From: Acidobacteriota bacterium
GTDB taxonomy: Bacteria > Acidobacteriota > Terriglobia > Acidiferrales > UBA7541
Direction of reading: 5' to 3'
Length of the DNA stretch: 64,000 nucleotides
Assembly: GCA_003224085.1 (NCBI GenBank)
Contig: QHYK01000095.1
Location: 1 to 64,000 of the forward strand
The first letter of the stretch is position 1. Every line of letters starts with the position of its first letter. The notes under the pieces are model-generated. The model was not told the DNA's origin. It saw nothing but the letters and a program-made list of their open reading frames with translations, and ran no database searches. Position numbers and translations under genes: made by a program. This document shows, piece by piece, positions 32,382-41,337 of this stretch.

Positions 32382-34130
32382 ATGCCCAGGAACTCCAATT
32401 ACGACAAGCATCCTTGCATTCCCATTCATGGGTGCGGCTCAGAGTGCTCGATGGGTTGGCGGGACATTATCTCAAGGCTCCAGGGGACGTTAAGGGAGAA
32501 CCGCTCCGTCCTCTGCGTAGAGTGCTATCCGGGCGCTTTCGAGAACTCGATCAGAGAGCCGTTAGAAAAAGGGTTGCGACCGGATCGAGTCATCTATTCC
32601 CCGGATCTGCTCAAACCCGCCTCCGAGGTCGATAGAATGCTCGAGAACGTGTTGGGCGACGACCCGGTGTTTGGCCGTATGAGTGATGTCACCTTGGAGA
32701 ATTTCTTCGATGAAGCAAGTCTCGGTTCAGCACGAGCGACGGTTGAAGCGTGGCACAGGGGCTTGCTCCTCGTAGTTGGTGTCGGCGCAGCGCTCGTTTG
32801 TCCGAATGCAGACATTCTAGTGTATGCAGACATGGCGCGCTGGGAGATCCAAGGGCGCCAGCGGCGCAATGAGATCTCCAACCTCGGAGCTGACAACCTC
32901 ACCGAGAGTCCCAGCCTGAAATACAAGCGGGCCTTCTTTGTGGATTGGCGCGCCGCGGACAGGCTAAAAAAAGACCTTCTACCGAAAGCGGATTTTTTGC
33001 TGGATACAAATGCCGCGATTCCGAAGTTGGTTAGTGGAAGGGCGGGGCGGGCAGCTTTGAGAACAGTGGCGAAACGTCCCTTCCGTGTAGTCCCCTACTT
33101 CGACCCCGGTCCGTGGGGCGGGCACTGGATGGAGGAGGTCTGTGACTTGCCCAACGATGCACCGAATCACGCCTGGTGCTTTGATTGTGTTCCCGAAGAA
33201 AACAGTCTGCTGCTTGGCTTTGGCGATGTCCGGATGGAGTTGCCGGCTAGCGACCTCACGTTTTTGCAGCCTCGGGAGCTCCTTGGGGACTTCATCTATT
33301 CTCGCTTCGGGACCGAGTTTCCCATCCGTTTCGATTTTCTCGACACCATGGATGGCGGAAATCTATCCTTGCAAGTACACCCGCGCACAGAGTACATCCG
33401 CCGGCAATTCGGAATGAACTACACACAGGACGAGAGCTATTACCTGCTGGATGCTGCAGCAGATGGTTGCGTCTATCTCGGCCTCAAGACCGGTATGGAC
33501 CGCCAGGCCATGATGCGTGAGCTGCGGGCGGCGCAGGAAGGAGGACCACCGTTCCGCGCAGAAGACTACATCAACCGATTTCCCGCCCGGAAGCATGATC
33601 ACTTTCTCATTCCTGCCGGCACGGTCCATTGCTCGGGCAGGAACAGCATGGTTCTCGAAATCAGCGCGACACCTTACATATTCACATTCAAGCTGTGGGA
33701 CTGGGGTCGGCTCGGTTTGAATGGCCAGCCGCGACCGATTCATATTGACCACGGAGAAGCAAACATTGCATGGGAAAGAAACACGGAGTGGGTCCGGCGG
33801 AGTCTAGTTAACCGCGTAGAGCCGAGGTCAGCCGGCCAAGGGTGGAAGGAAGAACGCACCGGACTTCACGAACTCGAGTTCATCGAGACCCGCAGATGCT
33901 GGTTTACCGACGTAGCTCCTCACGATACTCGCGGCACAGTAAACGTACTGAACTTGGTCCAAGGCAGAGAAGCAACTGTTGAAAGTCCAACAGGAGATTT
34001 TGACCCATTTGTGGTCCATTACGCGGAGACGTTTATCGTCCCTGCGGCTGTTGGCAGCTACACCATTCGGCCCAGCGGAGAATCGCGCGGATCAAAATGC
34101 GCAACCATCAAGGCCTTTGTCCGAGCTTGA
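32382..34130 (+). CDS. Class I mannose-6-phosphate isomerase with N-terminal extension
   Basis: This 582-residue protein is about twice the length of a minimal isomerase. The first 230 residues form a nucleotide-kinase-like domain with no canonical Walker A loop but a recognisable GLLLVVGVGAALVCPNADIL, VYADMARWEIQGRQRR. The C-terminal isomerase has the zinc-binding LSLQVHP (Gln and His), the Glu near ESYYLLDA, and LIPAGTVHCSG (His). It interconverts mannose-6-phosphate and fructose-6-phosphate, linking mannose to glycolysis. Long forms with this fusion are known in several phyla. ATG 32382 is used, although its ribosome binding site is weak. The porter gene follows. Confidence 0.88.
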   Translation: MPRNSNYDKHPCIPIHGCGSECSMGWRDIISRLQGTLRENRSVLCVECYPGAFENSIREPLEKGLRPDRVIYSPDLLKPASEVDRMLENVLGDDPVFGRMSDVTLENFFDEASLGSARATVEAWHRGLLLVVGVGAALVCPNADILVYADMARWEIQGRQRRNEISNLGADNLTESPSLKYKRAFFVDWRAADRLKKDLLPKADFLLDTNAAIPKLVSGRAGRAALRTVAKRPFRVVPYFDPGPWGGHWMEEVCDLPNDAPNHAWCFDCVPEENSLLLGFGDVRMELPASDLTFLQPRELLGDFIYSRFGTEFPIRFDFLDTMDGGNLSLQVHPRTEYIRRQFGMNYTQDESYYLLDAAADGCVYLGLKTGMDRQAMMRELRAAQEGGPPFRAEDYINRFPARKHDHFLIPAGTVHCSGRNSMVLEISATPYIFTFKLWDWGRLGLNGQPRPIHIDHGEANIAWERNTEWVRRSLVNRVEPRSAGQGWKEERTGLHELEFIETRRCWFTDVAPHDTRGTVNVLNLVQGREATVESPTGDFDPFVVHYAETFIVPAAVGSYTIRPSGESRGSKCATIKAFVRA

Positions 34131-34241
34131 ATGAGATCGCGTCCGGTGCGCTTGGCGGCATTGAAGCTGTTCAAGGTGGTCTGGCGAAAAGAAAAAGCTC
34201 GCCTGTCGACGTCGGCCAGGGATGTTCCCATTGGAGGAGCC

Positions 34242-35621
34242 ATGCATTTACCCCTCTCGGGCACGGGGTCAAACACCTTTACCTCAAAATCGCAATCTTT
34301 GGGCTACGTCACACTGTTGGCAGCCATCACCGCTATCTCCGGCTTTCTTTTTGGATTCGACACCGCGGTGATTAACGGAGTCCTGCTGCTTCTCCGGCGC
34401 CAGTTCGCGCTTTCTAATTTTCAAACAGAAGCTGCGGCCAGTTCCTTGTTGTTAGGGTGTCTGCTGGGAGCGGCTGGCGCGAGCATGATCGGAGACCGTT
34501 ATGGGCGCAAGAAGTCACTCATTTTCTCCGCGGTTCTGTTTGCCGTTTCTTCTCTGGGAGCTGCCGTAGCCAACACCGTTACGGCGTTCTCCGCGGCGCG
34601 GCTTGTCGGGGGCCTTGCTATAGGCCTCGCGTCTGTGCTTACCCCGGTTTACATTGCCGAAATCTCCCCGTCCAAGAACCGCGGAACCCTGGTGTCGCTG
34701 AACCAACTCGCGATTGTGATCGGTATTCTGTCGGCTTATCTCGTCAACTGGCGACTCTTGAGGCTGGGCGACGCCAGTTGGAGATGGATGTTGGCTGTGG
34801 CGGCTGTCCCTTCTCTTGCATTTCTTGTGGGACTCCTGGCAATTCCCGAGAGCCCCCGCTGGCTAATCAGCAGCGGCCGACTTAGGGAAGGAGGAGGGGT
34901 TCTGGCACGAATCTTCGGCGAACAGGTGGCACAAGAACAAATAACAGCGATAAACAAAGCTATTTCCAGCGAAGAAGGCTCCTGGCGCGAGGTGTTCTCG
35001 CTAAAAATGCGCAAGCGGCTGGCTGTCGGAATTGCCCTAGCTCTGTTCTCCCAGATCACCGGCATTAATACCGTGCTCTATTACGGCTCCATCATCGCGA
35101 GCGAGCACTTTCCAGGGCAGTCCCCGGGTAGGGCATTGGCGGTGAACGTGATCATCGGCGCGGTGAATCTTATCTTCACGATTTTCGCGATGGTCTTTCT
35201 TGATCGATGGGGACGTCGAACCATCTTGATGACGGCGAGTGGCGGAATGGGATTCGCCCTGGGCGTGCTGGTTATTGGTTTGAACATCCGCAACGCCCCA
35301 GCGGCTCTGATGCTGGCGAGCATCCTTCTGTACGTCGCCTTTTTTGCCCTAGGAATGGGACCCGGCCCCTGGTTGATCATCTCAGAGATCTATCCCACGA
35401 AAGTAAGGAGCCGTGCCGCTTCGATTGCCACGTCGACTCTTTGGTCGGGAACACTGCTAGTGACGTTCACTTTTCTGACGCTCGTGAACAAGCTGAGGCT
35501 TTGGGGAACGTTCGCGATTTATGGGGTGCTCTCGCTCATTTGCTTCCTATACGTTTGGAGAGTGGTTCCGGAAACGAAAGGCCGGACGCTTGAGCAAATT
35601 CAAGAAGCGTGGGGCAAGTAG
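34242..35621 (+). CDS. MFS sugar porter
   Basis: This 459-residue protein has about 12 membrane segments. ATG 34242 has GGAGGAG directly upstream; the open frame from 34131 lacks one. Family signatures are complete: SGFLFGFDTAVINGVLLLLR in helix 1, GDRYGRKKS in loop 2-3, PESPRWL in the central loop, a second-half LDRWGRRT, and PETKGRTLEQIQ after helix 12. These mark the sugar-porter (XylE/GLUT-like) branch, generally proton-coupled hexose or pentose importers. Co-localisation with mannose and glucose isomerases suggests hexose uptake across the inner membrane. Confidence 0.93.
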   Translation: MHLPLSGTGSNTFTSKSQSLGYVTLLAAITAISGFLFGFDTAVINGVLLLLRRQFALSNFQTEAAASSLLLGCLLGAAGASMIGDRYGRKKSLIFSAVLFAVSSLGAAVANTVTAFSAARLVGGLAIGLASVLTPVYIAEISPSKNRGTLVSLNQLAIVIGILSAYLVNWRLLRLGDASWRWMLAVAAVPSLAFLVGLLAIPESPRWLISSGRLREGGGVLARIFGEQVAQEQITAINKAISSEEGSWREVFSLKMRKRLAVGIALALFSQITGINTVLYYGSIIASEHFPGQSPGRALAVNVIIGAVNLIFTIFAMVFLDRWGRRTILMTASGGMGFALGVLVIGLNIRNAPAALMLASILLYVAFFALGMGPGPWLIISEIYPTKVRSRAASIATSTLWSGTLLVTFTFLTLVNKLRLWGTFAIYGVLSLICFLYVWRVVPETKGRTLEQIQEAWGK

Positions 35622-35622
35622 G

Positions 35623-35720
35623 ATGATGGACCGATTCCGTCGCAGGAGGTTCTTGAGAGAACATTAGCGGTTTCCGGTGCCGCTGCTGCGACAGCTGCCA
35701 AGCAGGCACAAGCTAAGGGG
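35623..35720 (+). pseudogene. Tat leader remnant with a frameshift
   Basis: ATG 35623 follows the porter stop by one base. The frame reads MMDRFRRRRFLREH and hits TAG at 35665-35667. The neighbouring frame continues with VSGAAAATAAKQAQAKG, so the joined product is a classical twin-arginine leader ending Ala-x-Ala. Past 35720 the frame stays open to 35894 but has no family resemblance. It probably was a Tat-exported enzyme of the sugar operon. Confidence 0.55.
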
Positions 35721-36100
35721 CTTTCAAGAACCCCCGAATCTCCAACCGGGAATACACGCAGAAAGGATGCGGATTTTCGATATGCGCCGCGCGTTTCACA
35801 GGGGCACTCTGGGGTTAGGCGTGTCTTCCTTGCCGCGCGGCGGAACTCGCGTCATTCGGAACCTCTTGTAACCTCCTATGCCGCAAGGATTTAACATCCG
35901 TGAAGCGCCTTGCCGTCGACAGGGAACTCCCCAAAACGAAGGGCGCTTTGGCGGCAAAAGAAACGAAATGATGATTGTTACTGCCGGAAACGCTCATGAA
36001 TATGTTGACTTGGGTCTCAGAAGGACGTTAACATGCACGCAATTTTCGGGTGCTGGCTATCGCGATTTTGGTTGTCGAATAGGTGCAGGCAGGAGTCACG
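35721..36100. other. Intergenic region before receptor 3
   Basis: There is no recognised gene, only decayed coding sequence after the Tat leader. I found no convincing promoter pair, although the receptor must be transcribed from here or from the porter message. Confidence 0.4.
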
Positions 36101-39100
36101 ATGACAGGAACTGCGAATCTCGGTGGCCCCAGGCGCACAGGGATTGAACCTTTGCTCCAGGTCGCGATTTTCTTAGCCACGTGCTTCCCGCTCGTGCGGC
36201 CGGTCTCGGCGCAAGTATTCGATACCGGCACAATCGCTGGTCTGGTGACCGACCCATCTGGCGCGGTGGTTCCTCACGCGACAATTACCATCACCAATGT
36301 TGGGACTTCCATCGAAAGAATGCTCGAGACCGATCACGGTGGAAATTTCGTTTCGTCCGCTCTTCCTTCTGGAAACTATGTGGTTTCCGCTACCGCGGTC
36401 GGCTTCGGAAAAGCCACCAGCCAAACCATCGTTCTCAACGTGGGGGCAACGGTACAGGTGAATTTGGCACTAACGGTGACGGGCGCCTCGGAGAGGATCG
36501 TTATTACCGGCACGTCCACGACCGTCGATACCTCGTCAACCGCAACGGGCACGACGCTGGACTCCAATCAGATCGCCAACCTTCCGGTCAACGGCAGGGA
36601 CGTGAGTGACTTTCTTGAGATTGCTCCCGGGTCGATCAACTCGACGGGATTTTTCCAGGGTAGTGTCAACGGACTTGAGAACGTCTTTACCGGACTGAAT
36701 ATCAAAATCGACGGACAGAACGCGTCTCGCGGCGATATCAACGGCTTCCTGGAAACGGAAGGCCAAGAACAAGCCCGAGTTACCCGTGCGAGCGTAGATA
36801 GTATCCAGGAAATCGATTTCACTAATAACGGGTACAACGGGGAAAGCGGTTTTTCGCTTGGCCCGCAGATGAACATCGTCACCAAATCAGGAACCAATGA
36901 GTACCACGGCACGGTGTTTGATTTCTTCCGCAATGACGCCCTGGATGCCAAGGATTTCTTCGAGAACGCCACAACCGGCCTGCCGAAACAACCTTTACGA
37001 ATGAATCAGTTCGGCGGTAATCTCGCAGGCCCGATCGTCAACAACAAGCTTTTTTTCTTTACCAACTACGAGGGTGTTCGTCAGCGCATCACCAATATCA
37101 ACGCGCTCAATGAGACTTTGAGCGCGTACGCTCGATCGCAGTTCAATGCGGCCATGCAGCCCGTTTTAGCGCAGATGGCGCCCTTGCCGGCCGGCTGCAC
37201 TACCATTCCGGCGCCTGTCTCGTGCGCGGTTCCGAACACGGATGCGGGAAACGGTCACGGAGCAAACCTCGTCTTTGATCCGGCTGCTCTTCCTTTATCC
37301 CTGCGTGAGGATACCGGGTCTGTCCGCATGGACTATCAAATTTCGGATATGGACCGCTTGACGGGCCGGTACAACATCAGTGACTCGCTGACCAACGACA
37401 CCATAGGCCTTAACCAGGGCCAATTGTCACCGCAAGCGCTGAGGACTCAATTCGGGAAACTCGACGAGGCCCACACCTTCAGTCCCACCCTTGTCAATGA
37501 GTTTAGTGTGGCCCTCAACCGTTTCTATTCCGACACCAATTCCAACACACCCAAGCCGCTCGTTGGGTTCGCCGGTTTCTTTACCAATCTAGGCTCTCTG
37601 CCCGGACCGAATACCTTCAACCAGATCACCCCATTCGCGGTCTTCGAAGTGTTTGACAGCGTGAGCAAAACGGCTGGGAAGCATACGATAAAGTTTGGCG
37701 CGCAAATCCGGGTCAACAGGCTGAATGAGTGGCTGCGCCCGCAACAAACCTACTATTTCGGCAGTTTTTCTGATCTCGAAAACGACAACCCTTTTGTCCT
37801 ACAGAAAATTGGATTCCCGGGGTTTGTCGGCATTCGCAATTCCAACTGGGACTTCTATGGACAGGACGATTGGAAGATTACCCGCAAACTCACCTTTAGC
37901 GTGGCGCTTCGCTACGAATACAACACGGCGTGGACGGAGGGCCACGGCCGGTTCGAGAATTTCGACGTCGCCACCCAATCGTTTCTTCCCGCCGGCCAAA
38001 CGTATAACGCACCGAAAACCGATTTTGCGCCCCGGATTGGATTTTCCTGGGATCCGCTTGGCAAGGGAAAAACAGTCGTCCATGGATACGGCGGAATTTT
38101 CTACATGCCCATGCAGTTTGGCTTCGGGCTGGTCACCAACATACCGGCACTTTCGAATTACAACGTAAACGTCTTTCAAGCCATCTTTGCGAACCCGCCG
38201 TTTTCGATCGCCTACCCATCACCCAATCCGCCGCTGCCGGCAGGGACACAAAACGTGAACGCCTTCCCGAAGAATCCTAAAGATCCGTATTCCACGAACT
38301 GGTTGTTTGGTGTTCAGCAGGCAGTGGCGCAAAACACAGTTCTGACCATAAATTACACGGGAAACAAAACTCAGCACATGCAAGCTGGCGTCAGCTTTGC
38401 CGCTCCCAACGCCAATCCCGCCAACGCCGTCACGTTTGCTCGTCAATTTTCCGGCTTTGCCAACGAAAACCTCAATTACGACACGCTGTCCTCGAATTAC
38501 AACGCGCTGCAAGTGCAACTCCGGCGCAATGCCGGGCGGCTCACGCTCGAAACGAACTATACCTGGTCGCACGAAATCGATGACTTGGTGAACGTCTTCG
38601 GCGGTTGGTCGGATCCCTTGAACCCCAGCATTGATCGCGGCAGCGGCGACTGGGACGTGCGGCACAATCTGACGGCCAGCGCAGTTTATAACCTGCCGGA
38701 ATTCAAGAACTCCGGTTTGCTAGTACGGAATGCGTTCGGCGGATGGCAAACATCCTCCATACTTCAAACGCGCTCAGGGCTTCCAGCAAACGTCCAACTC
38801 ATAAGCGGCTTCTTTGGACTGCCCATGCGGCCGGACTATGTGTCCGGTCAGAGCGTGTACTTTTCCAACGTCCATTGGCCGGATTCAAGCTATAACATCA
38901 ACGCGTTCGCCATCGAACCAACCTACAACGGGCAATGGGGCCAGGTGATCGGAACCGTGGGGCGCAACGCCGTTCGGGGCCCCGCATTCTTCCAATGGGA
39001 CTGGTCCTTGATGAAGAATTTTCCGGTCACAGAAAGGTTGAAGCTGCAATTCCGCGCGGACCTCTTCAATCTTTTGAACCATCCTAATTTCGGTGGCCCG

Positions 39101-39271
39101 GACGCCGGCATTTGCACAGCGGTTGCAGCGGCGACGACCACGTCTCCAGCCTCCTGCACGGCGAACCCCAATTTTGGCCGCGTTGGTGGAACCATCGCCG
39201 ACGTGAACGGAAGTCAGATTGGCACAGGCACAGCGCGCCAGGCGCAATTTGCCCTGAAGCTGATGTTCTGA
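36101..39271 (+). CDS. Oar-type TonB-dependent receptor 3, in the sugar locus
   Basis: This 1056-residue receptor starts at ATG 36101 with AGGAG six bases upstream. The signal peptide has an unusually long polar lead before LLQVAIFLATCFPLVRPVSA Q. The regulatory-like domain (TIAGLVTDPSGAVVPHATIT) is followed by a plug containing SLGPQMNIVTKSGTNEYHGT, and a barrel that ends RQAQFALKLMF. It is flanked by the porter and phosphoglucose isomerase genes, so the ligand is probably the oligosaccharide handled by the locus. Unlike receptors 2 and 4 it has no CRTAC1 partner. Confidence 0.9.
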   Translation: MTGTANLGGPRRTGIEPLLQVAIFLATCFPLVRPVSAQVFDTGTIAGLVTDPSGAVVPHATITITNVGTSIERMLETDHGGNFVSSALPSGNYVVSATAVGFGKATSQTIVLNVGATVQVNLALTVTGASERIVITGTSTTVDTSSTATGTTLDSNQIANLPVNGRDVSDFLEIAPGSINSTGFFQGSVNGLENVFTGLNIKIDGQNASRGDINGFLETEGQEQARVTRASVDSIQEIDFTNNGYNGESGFSLGPQMNIVTKSGTNEYHGTVFDFFRNDALDAKDFFENATTGLPKQPLRMNQFGGNLAGPIVNNKLFFFTNYEGVRQRITNINALNETLSAYARSQFNAAMQPVLAQMAPLPAGCTTIPAPVSCAVPNTDAGNGHGANLVFDPAALPLSLREDTGSVRMDYQISDMDRLTGRYNISDSLTNDTIGLNQGQLSPQALRTQFGKLDEAHTFSPTLVNEFSVALNRFYSDTNSNTPKPLVGFAGFFTNLGSLPGPNTFNQITPFAVFEVFDSVSKTAGKHTIKFGAQIRVNRLNEWLRPQQTYYFGSFSDLENDNPFVLQKIGFPGFVGIRNSNWDFYGQDDWKITRKLTFSVALRYEYNTAWTEGHGRFENFDVATQSFLPAGQTYNAPKTDFAPRIGFSWDPLGKGKTVVHGYGGIFYMPMQFGFGLVTNIPALSNYNVNVFQAIFANPPFSIAYPSPNPPLPAGTQNVNAFPKNPKDPYSTNWLFGVQQAVAQNTVLTINYTGNKTQHMQAGVSFAAPNANPANAVTFARQFSGFANENLNYDTLSSNYNALQVQLRRNAGRLTLETNYTWSHEIDDLVNVFGGWSDPLNPSIDRGSGDWDVRHNLTASAVYNLPEFKNSGLLVRNAFGGWQTSSILQTRSGLPANVQLISGFFGLPMRPDYVSGQSVYFSNVHWPDSSYNINAFAIEPTYNGQWGQVIGTVGRNAVRGPAFFQWDWSLMKNFPVTERLKLQFRADLFNLLNHPNFGGPDAGICTAVAAATTTSPASCTANPNFGRVGGTIADVNGSQIGTGTARQAQFALKLMF

Positions 39272-39388
39272 GACGCAACCGGCTGCTTCGATGGTCCTTC
39301 GTGCCGATGCCTATAGCGACTCGCCGTAGTGACTCGGTCGCTGCCAGGTACTTGGAGTACAGTAGACAGCGAAGACGAGATTCTGCCG

Positions 39389-40051
39389 ATGCGCAGGCTG
39401 CCCGAATCCCTCAACGTGCGTAAAACGGTGCGAGAAAAACTCGCGATGAGAACGCCTTGCATATCCGAGGAAGGGCGCGGTCGTTATCGGAGTCAACACA
39501 TGATGCAAATGGACTGGGCCAAGGGGCTGTTGCGCCCTGACGTGGAAGTCCGCGAAAGTGTTAAGACGCTTGGGCAACTGAGCGGAATCTTCGCAAACAC
39601 AAAAGCCTTGCGCGAAATGGATCCAACTACAGTCGTGTACCGGGTTCAGGCTTGGTGTCCTATTCCCGAGGGTACGGAAGGAGGGCTGTTCTGGGGAACC
39701 ACTGTCGTCGAACCGGGGCTGGTTGACTCTGAGTACTTCATGACGCACGGACACTTTCACCTGAAGCGCGATCGCACGGAGTACTACGGGACCATCGAAG
39801 GGGAAGGCGCGCTGGTGCTGATGGATGAAACCCGAGCGACGTGGATGGAGCCAATGGCCGCTGGAACTGTTCATTTCATACGCCCGAGGGTCGCCCACCG
39901 GGTCGCAAACATTGGCAAGAGCCCACTCCGATTCGTTGCCTGCTGGCCAAGTGACGCAGGGCATGATTACGAATCGATTCGCACATATGGGTTCGGTGCG
40001 CGGCTTCTCAATGTCAGGGGTAGCGCGATGCTCGTCAAAAGCGATGCGTGA
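39389..40051 (+). CDS. Cupin-type phosphoglucose isomerase 1
   Basis: This 220-residue protein begins at ATG 39389; GTG 39329 and ATG 39449 are alternatives. The archaeal-type cupin isomerase motif is complete: FMTHGHFHLKRDRTEYYGTI followed by EGEG, with His/His/Glu metal ligands, and a distal His in GTVHFIRPRVAHRVANIG. It interconverts glucose-6-phosphate and fructose-6-phosphate. It is unrelated to the standard two-domain enzyme. It overlaps a second cupin isomerase by eight bases, so they may act as a pair or in different oligomers. Confidence 0.85.
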   Translation: MRRLPESLNVRKTVREKLAMRTPCISEEGRGRYRSQHMMQMDWAKGLLRPDVEVRESVKTLGQLSGIFANTKALREMDPTTVVYRVQAWCPIPEGTEGGLFWGTTVVEPGLVDSEYFMTHGHFHLKRDRTEYYGTIEGEGALVLMDETRATWMEPMAAGTVHFIRPRVAHRVANIGKSPLRFVACWPSDAGHDYESIRTYGFGARLLNVRGSAMLVKSDA

Positions 40052-40865
40052 TTTCGCCCAGTCGCTCAAGGTTTTCATGTCTGAGCAAGAATTTGATCCA
40101 GGCATCGACGTCCGCTTCTTGAAAGCCGGCATGAACTTCGAGTACGGGCCCGGAGTCTATGGACCCAGGCCGGAATACCGTTCGCTAGATGCGATTCGGG
40201 GTAGCCTCCGAGATCCGAACTGCACCGGACCTGACCCGGTATATGCAATTGCTATGGACGTCGGCCGAGTCGATGACCGCGATGAGCTGGTCAGGCGAAT
40301 GTTGCTCTTTGGCATCGTCATGTACGCCAAAGGAAGGTTGGGAGATGGTCCCGTTCAGAGTCAGGGCCACGTTCACGCTGTGTCGCCGCATTGTGGATGG
40401 TCCACCCCAGAGTTGTTTGAGATCTGGGAAGGCCGCGCCATTGTCTATGGCCAAGAGAACTCAGAAGATAATCCCGGCCGATGTGTCGCGATCGAAGCAG
40501 AGCCGGGCGACCGCGTCGTCATGCCTCCCCGTTGGGCTCATTTCGTGGCAAATGCCGATTCGCAATCGGTCCTGATCTTCGGGGCCTGGTGCGACCGTCA
40601 ATATGGCTTTGACTATGCGCAAGTGCGCGCCCACGGCGGGCTTGCGTGGTTCCCCTTGATGCCGGACGGCGGCACAATCAATTGGATACCGAATTCAACA
40701 TATTCAGTGTCGAAACTGGATTGCAGGAAAGCGCGGACCTATCCGGAACTGGGCATTCACCGAGGGATGCCCATCTACAATCACCTTCAAAGTGATCCGG
40801 AGTCTATTCAGTGGATTTCCAATCCCGCCAGGTTCGCCAAATTGTGGCAGCGGTTCCAACCCTAA
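40044..40865 (+). CDS. Cupin-type phosphoglucose isomerase-like protein 2
   Basis: This 273-residue protein starts at ATG 40044, inside the last codons of the upstream isomerase gene. The cupin core is VQSQGHVHAVSPHCGWSTPE, LFEIWEGRAIVYGQE, then MPPRWAHFVANADSQSVLIF. It keeps His-x-His, a Glu after Pro and a distal His, the expected metal ligands. It carries longer N- and C-terminal regions than its neighbour (YNHLQSDPESIQWISNPARF near the end). It is probably a second sugar-phosphate isomerase or a regulatory subunit; substrate differences cannot be read from the sequence. Confidence 0.78.
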   Translation: MRDFAQSLKVFMSEQEFDPGIDVRFLKAGMNFEYGPGVYGPRPEYRSLDAIRGSLRDPNCTGPDPVYAIAMDVGRVDDRDELVRRMLLFGIVMYAKGRLGDGPVQSQGHVHAVSPHCGWSTPELFEIWEGRAIVYGQENSEDNPGRCVAIEAEPGDRVVMPPRWAHFVANADSQSVLIFGAWCDRQYGFDYAQVRAHGGLAWFPLMPDGGTINWIPNSTYSVSKLDCRKARTYPELGIHRGMPIYNHLQSDPESIQWISNPARFAKLWQRFQP

Positions 40866-41337
40866 TTGTCCGTAGGTTTGAATTGCACTGAATAGGTATA
40901 GAAGATCTGAAGTTCTTCTTCTGTTCTGTCGTCTCCGTTGGTTCTAAGCGTTCTTTGCTTGGGATTATCTGGCATCACTTTCCTACTGTTGCTGGTTCTC
41001 TTCTGGAGACACAATCAGTCCGCCTACAACTACAAGCGCCGTTATTCCAAGTGGGAACGCTCGTTCGTCTGCCAACGCTGTGGCACTTTAACGGAGCAGG
41101 AATTTTAGCACTACCCTCGGGTGCTTCGGGGTAACGGCTAGAAGGCGTGCAGTTCCACCCCGAATCCGTCCTCACCGACTCGGGCTCCTCCAGAATTTTC
41201 TTTCTCTTTGACCGATTCTGTCAGCCCTTCCGGGAGTGCTTGCCACGGAGAAAATCACGGAGTGGGTCGCGATTTTCGCACGTTCGACTCTCACTCGAGA
41301 AACAGTTAGCCTGGTCCTGCGCGCCTTAGCGTCCTAT
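40866..41337. other. Intergenic region with a repeat copy
   Basis: It holds gene-tail repeat copy 3 (40961-41110). After it there is no recognisable gene up to the end of the SpoIID gene on the minus strand at 41338, and no U-tract terminator. Confidence 0.5.
40961..41110 (+). repeat. Dispersed gene-tail repeat, copy 3
   Basis: This is the most divergent of the three copies. It reads GLSGITFLLLLVLFWRHNQS, AYNYKRRYSKWERSFVCQRC, GTLTEQEF and TAG (41106-41108). Compared with copy 1 it has a two-codon insertion (Asn-Tyr), several silent changes and a few conservative replacements. The hydrophobic segment can be traced further upstream than in copy 2. It sits 15-17 kb from the other copies. Confidence 0.78.
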
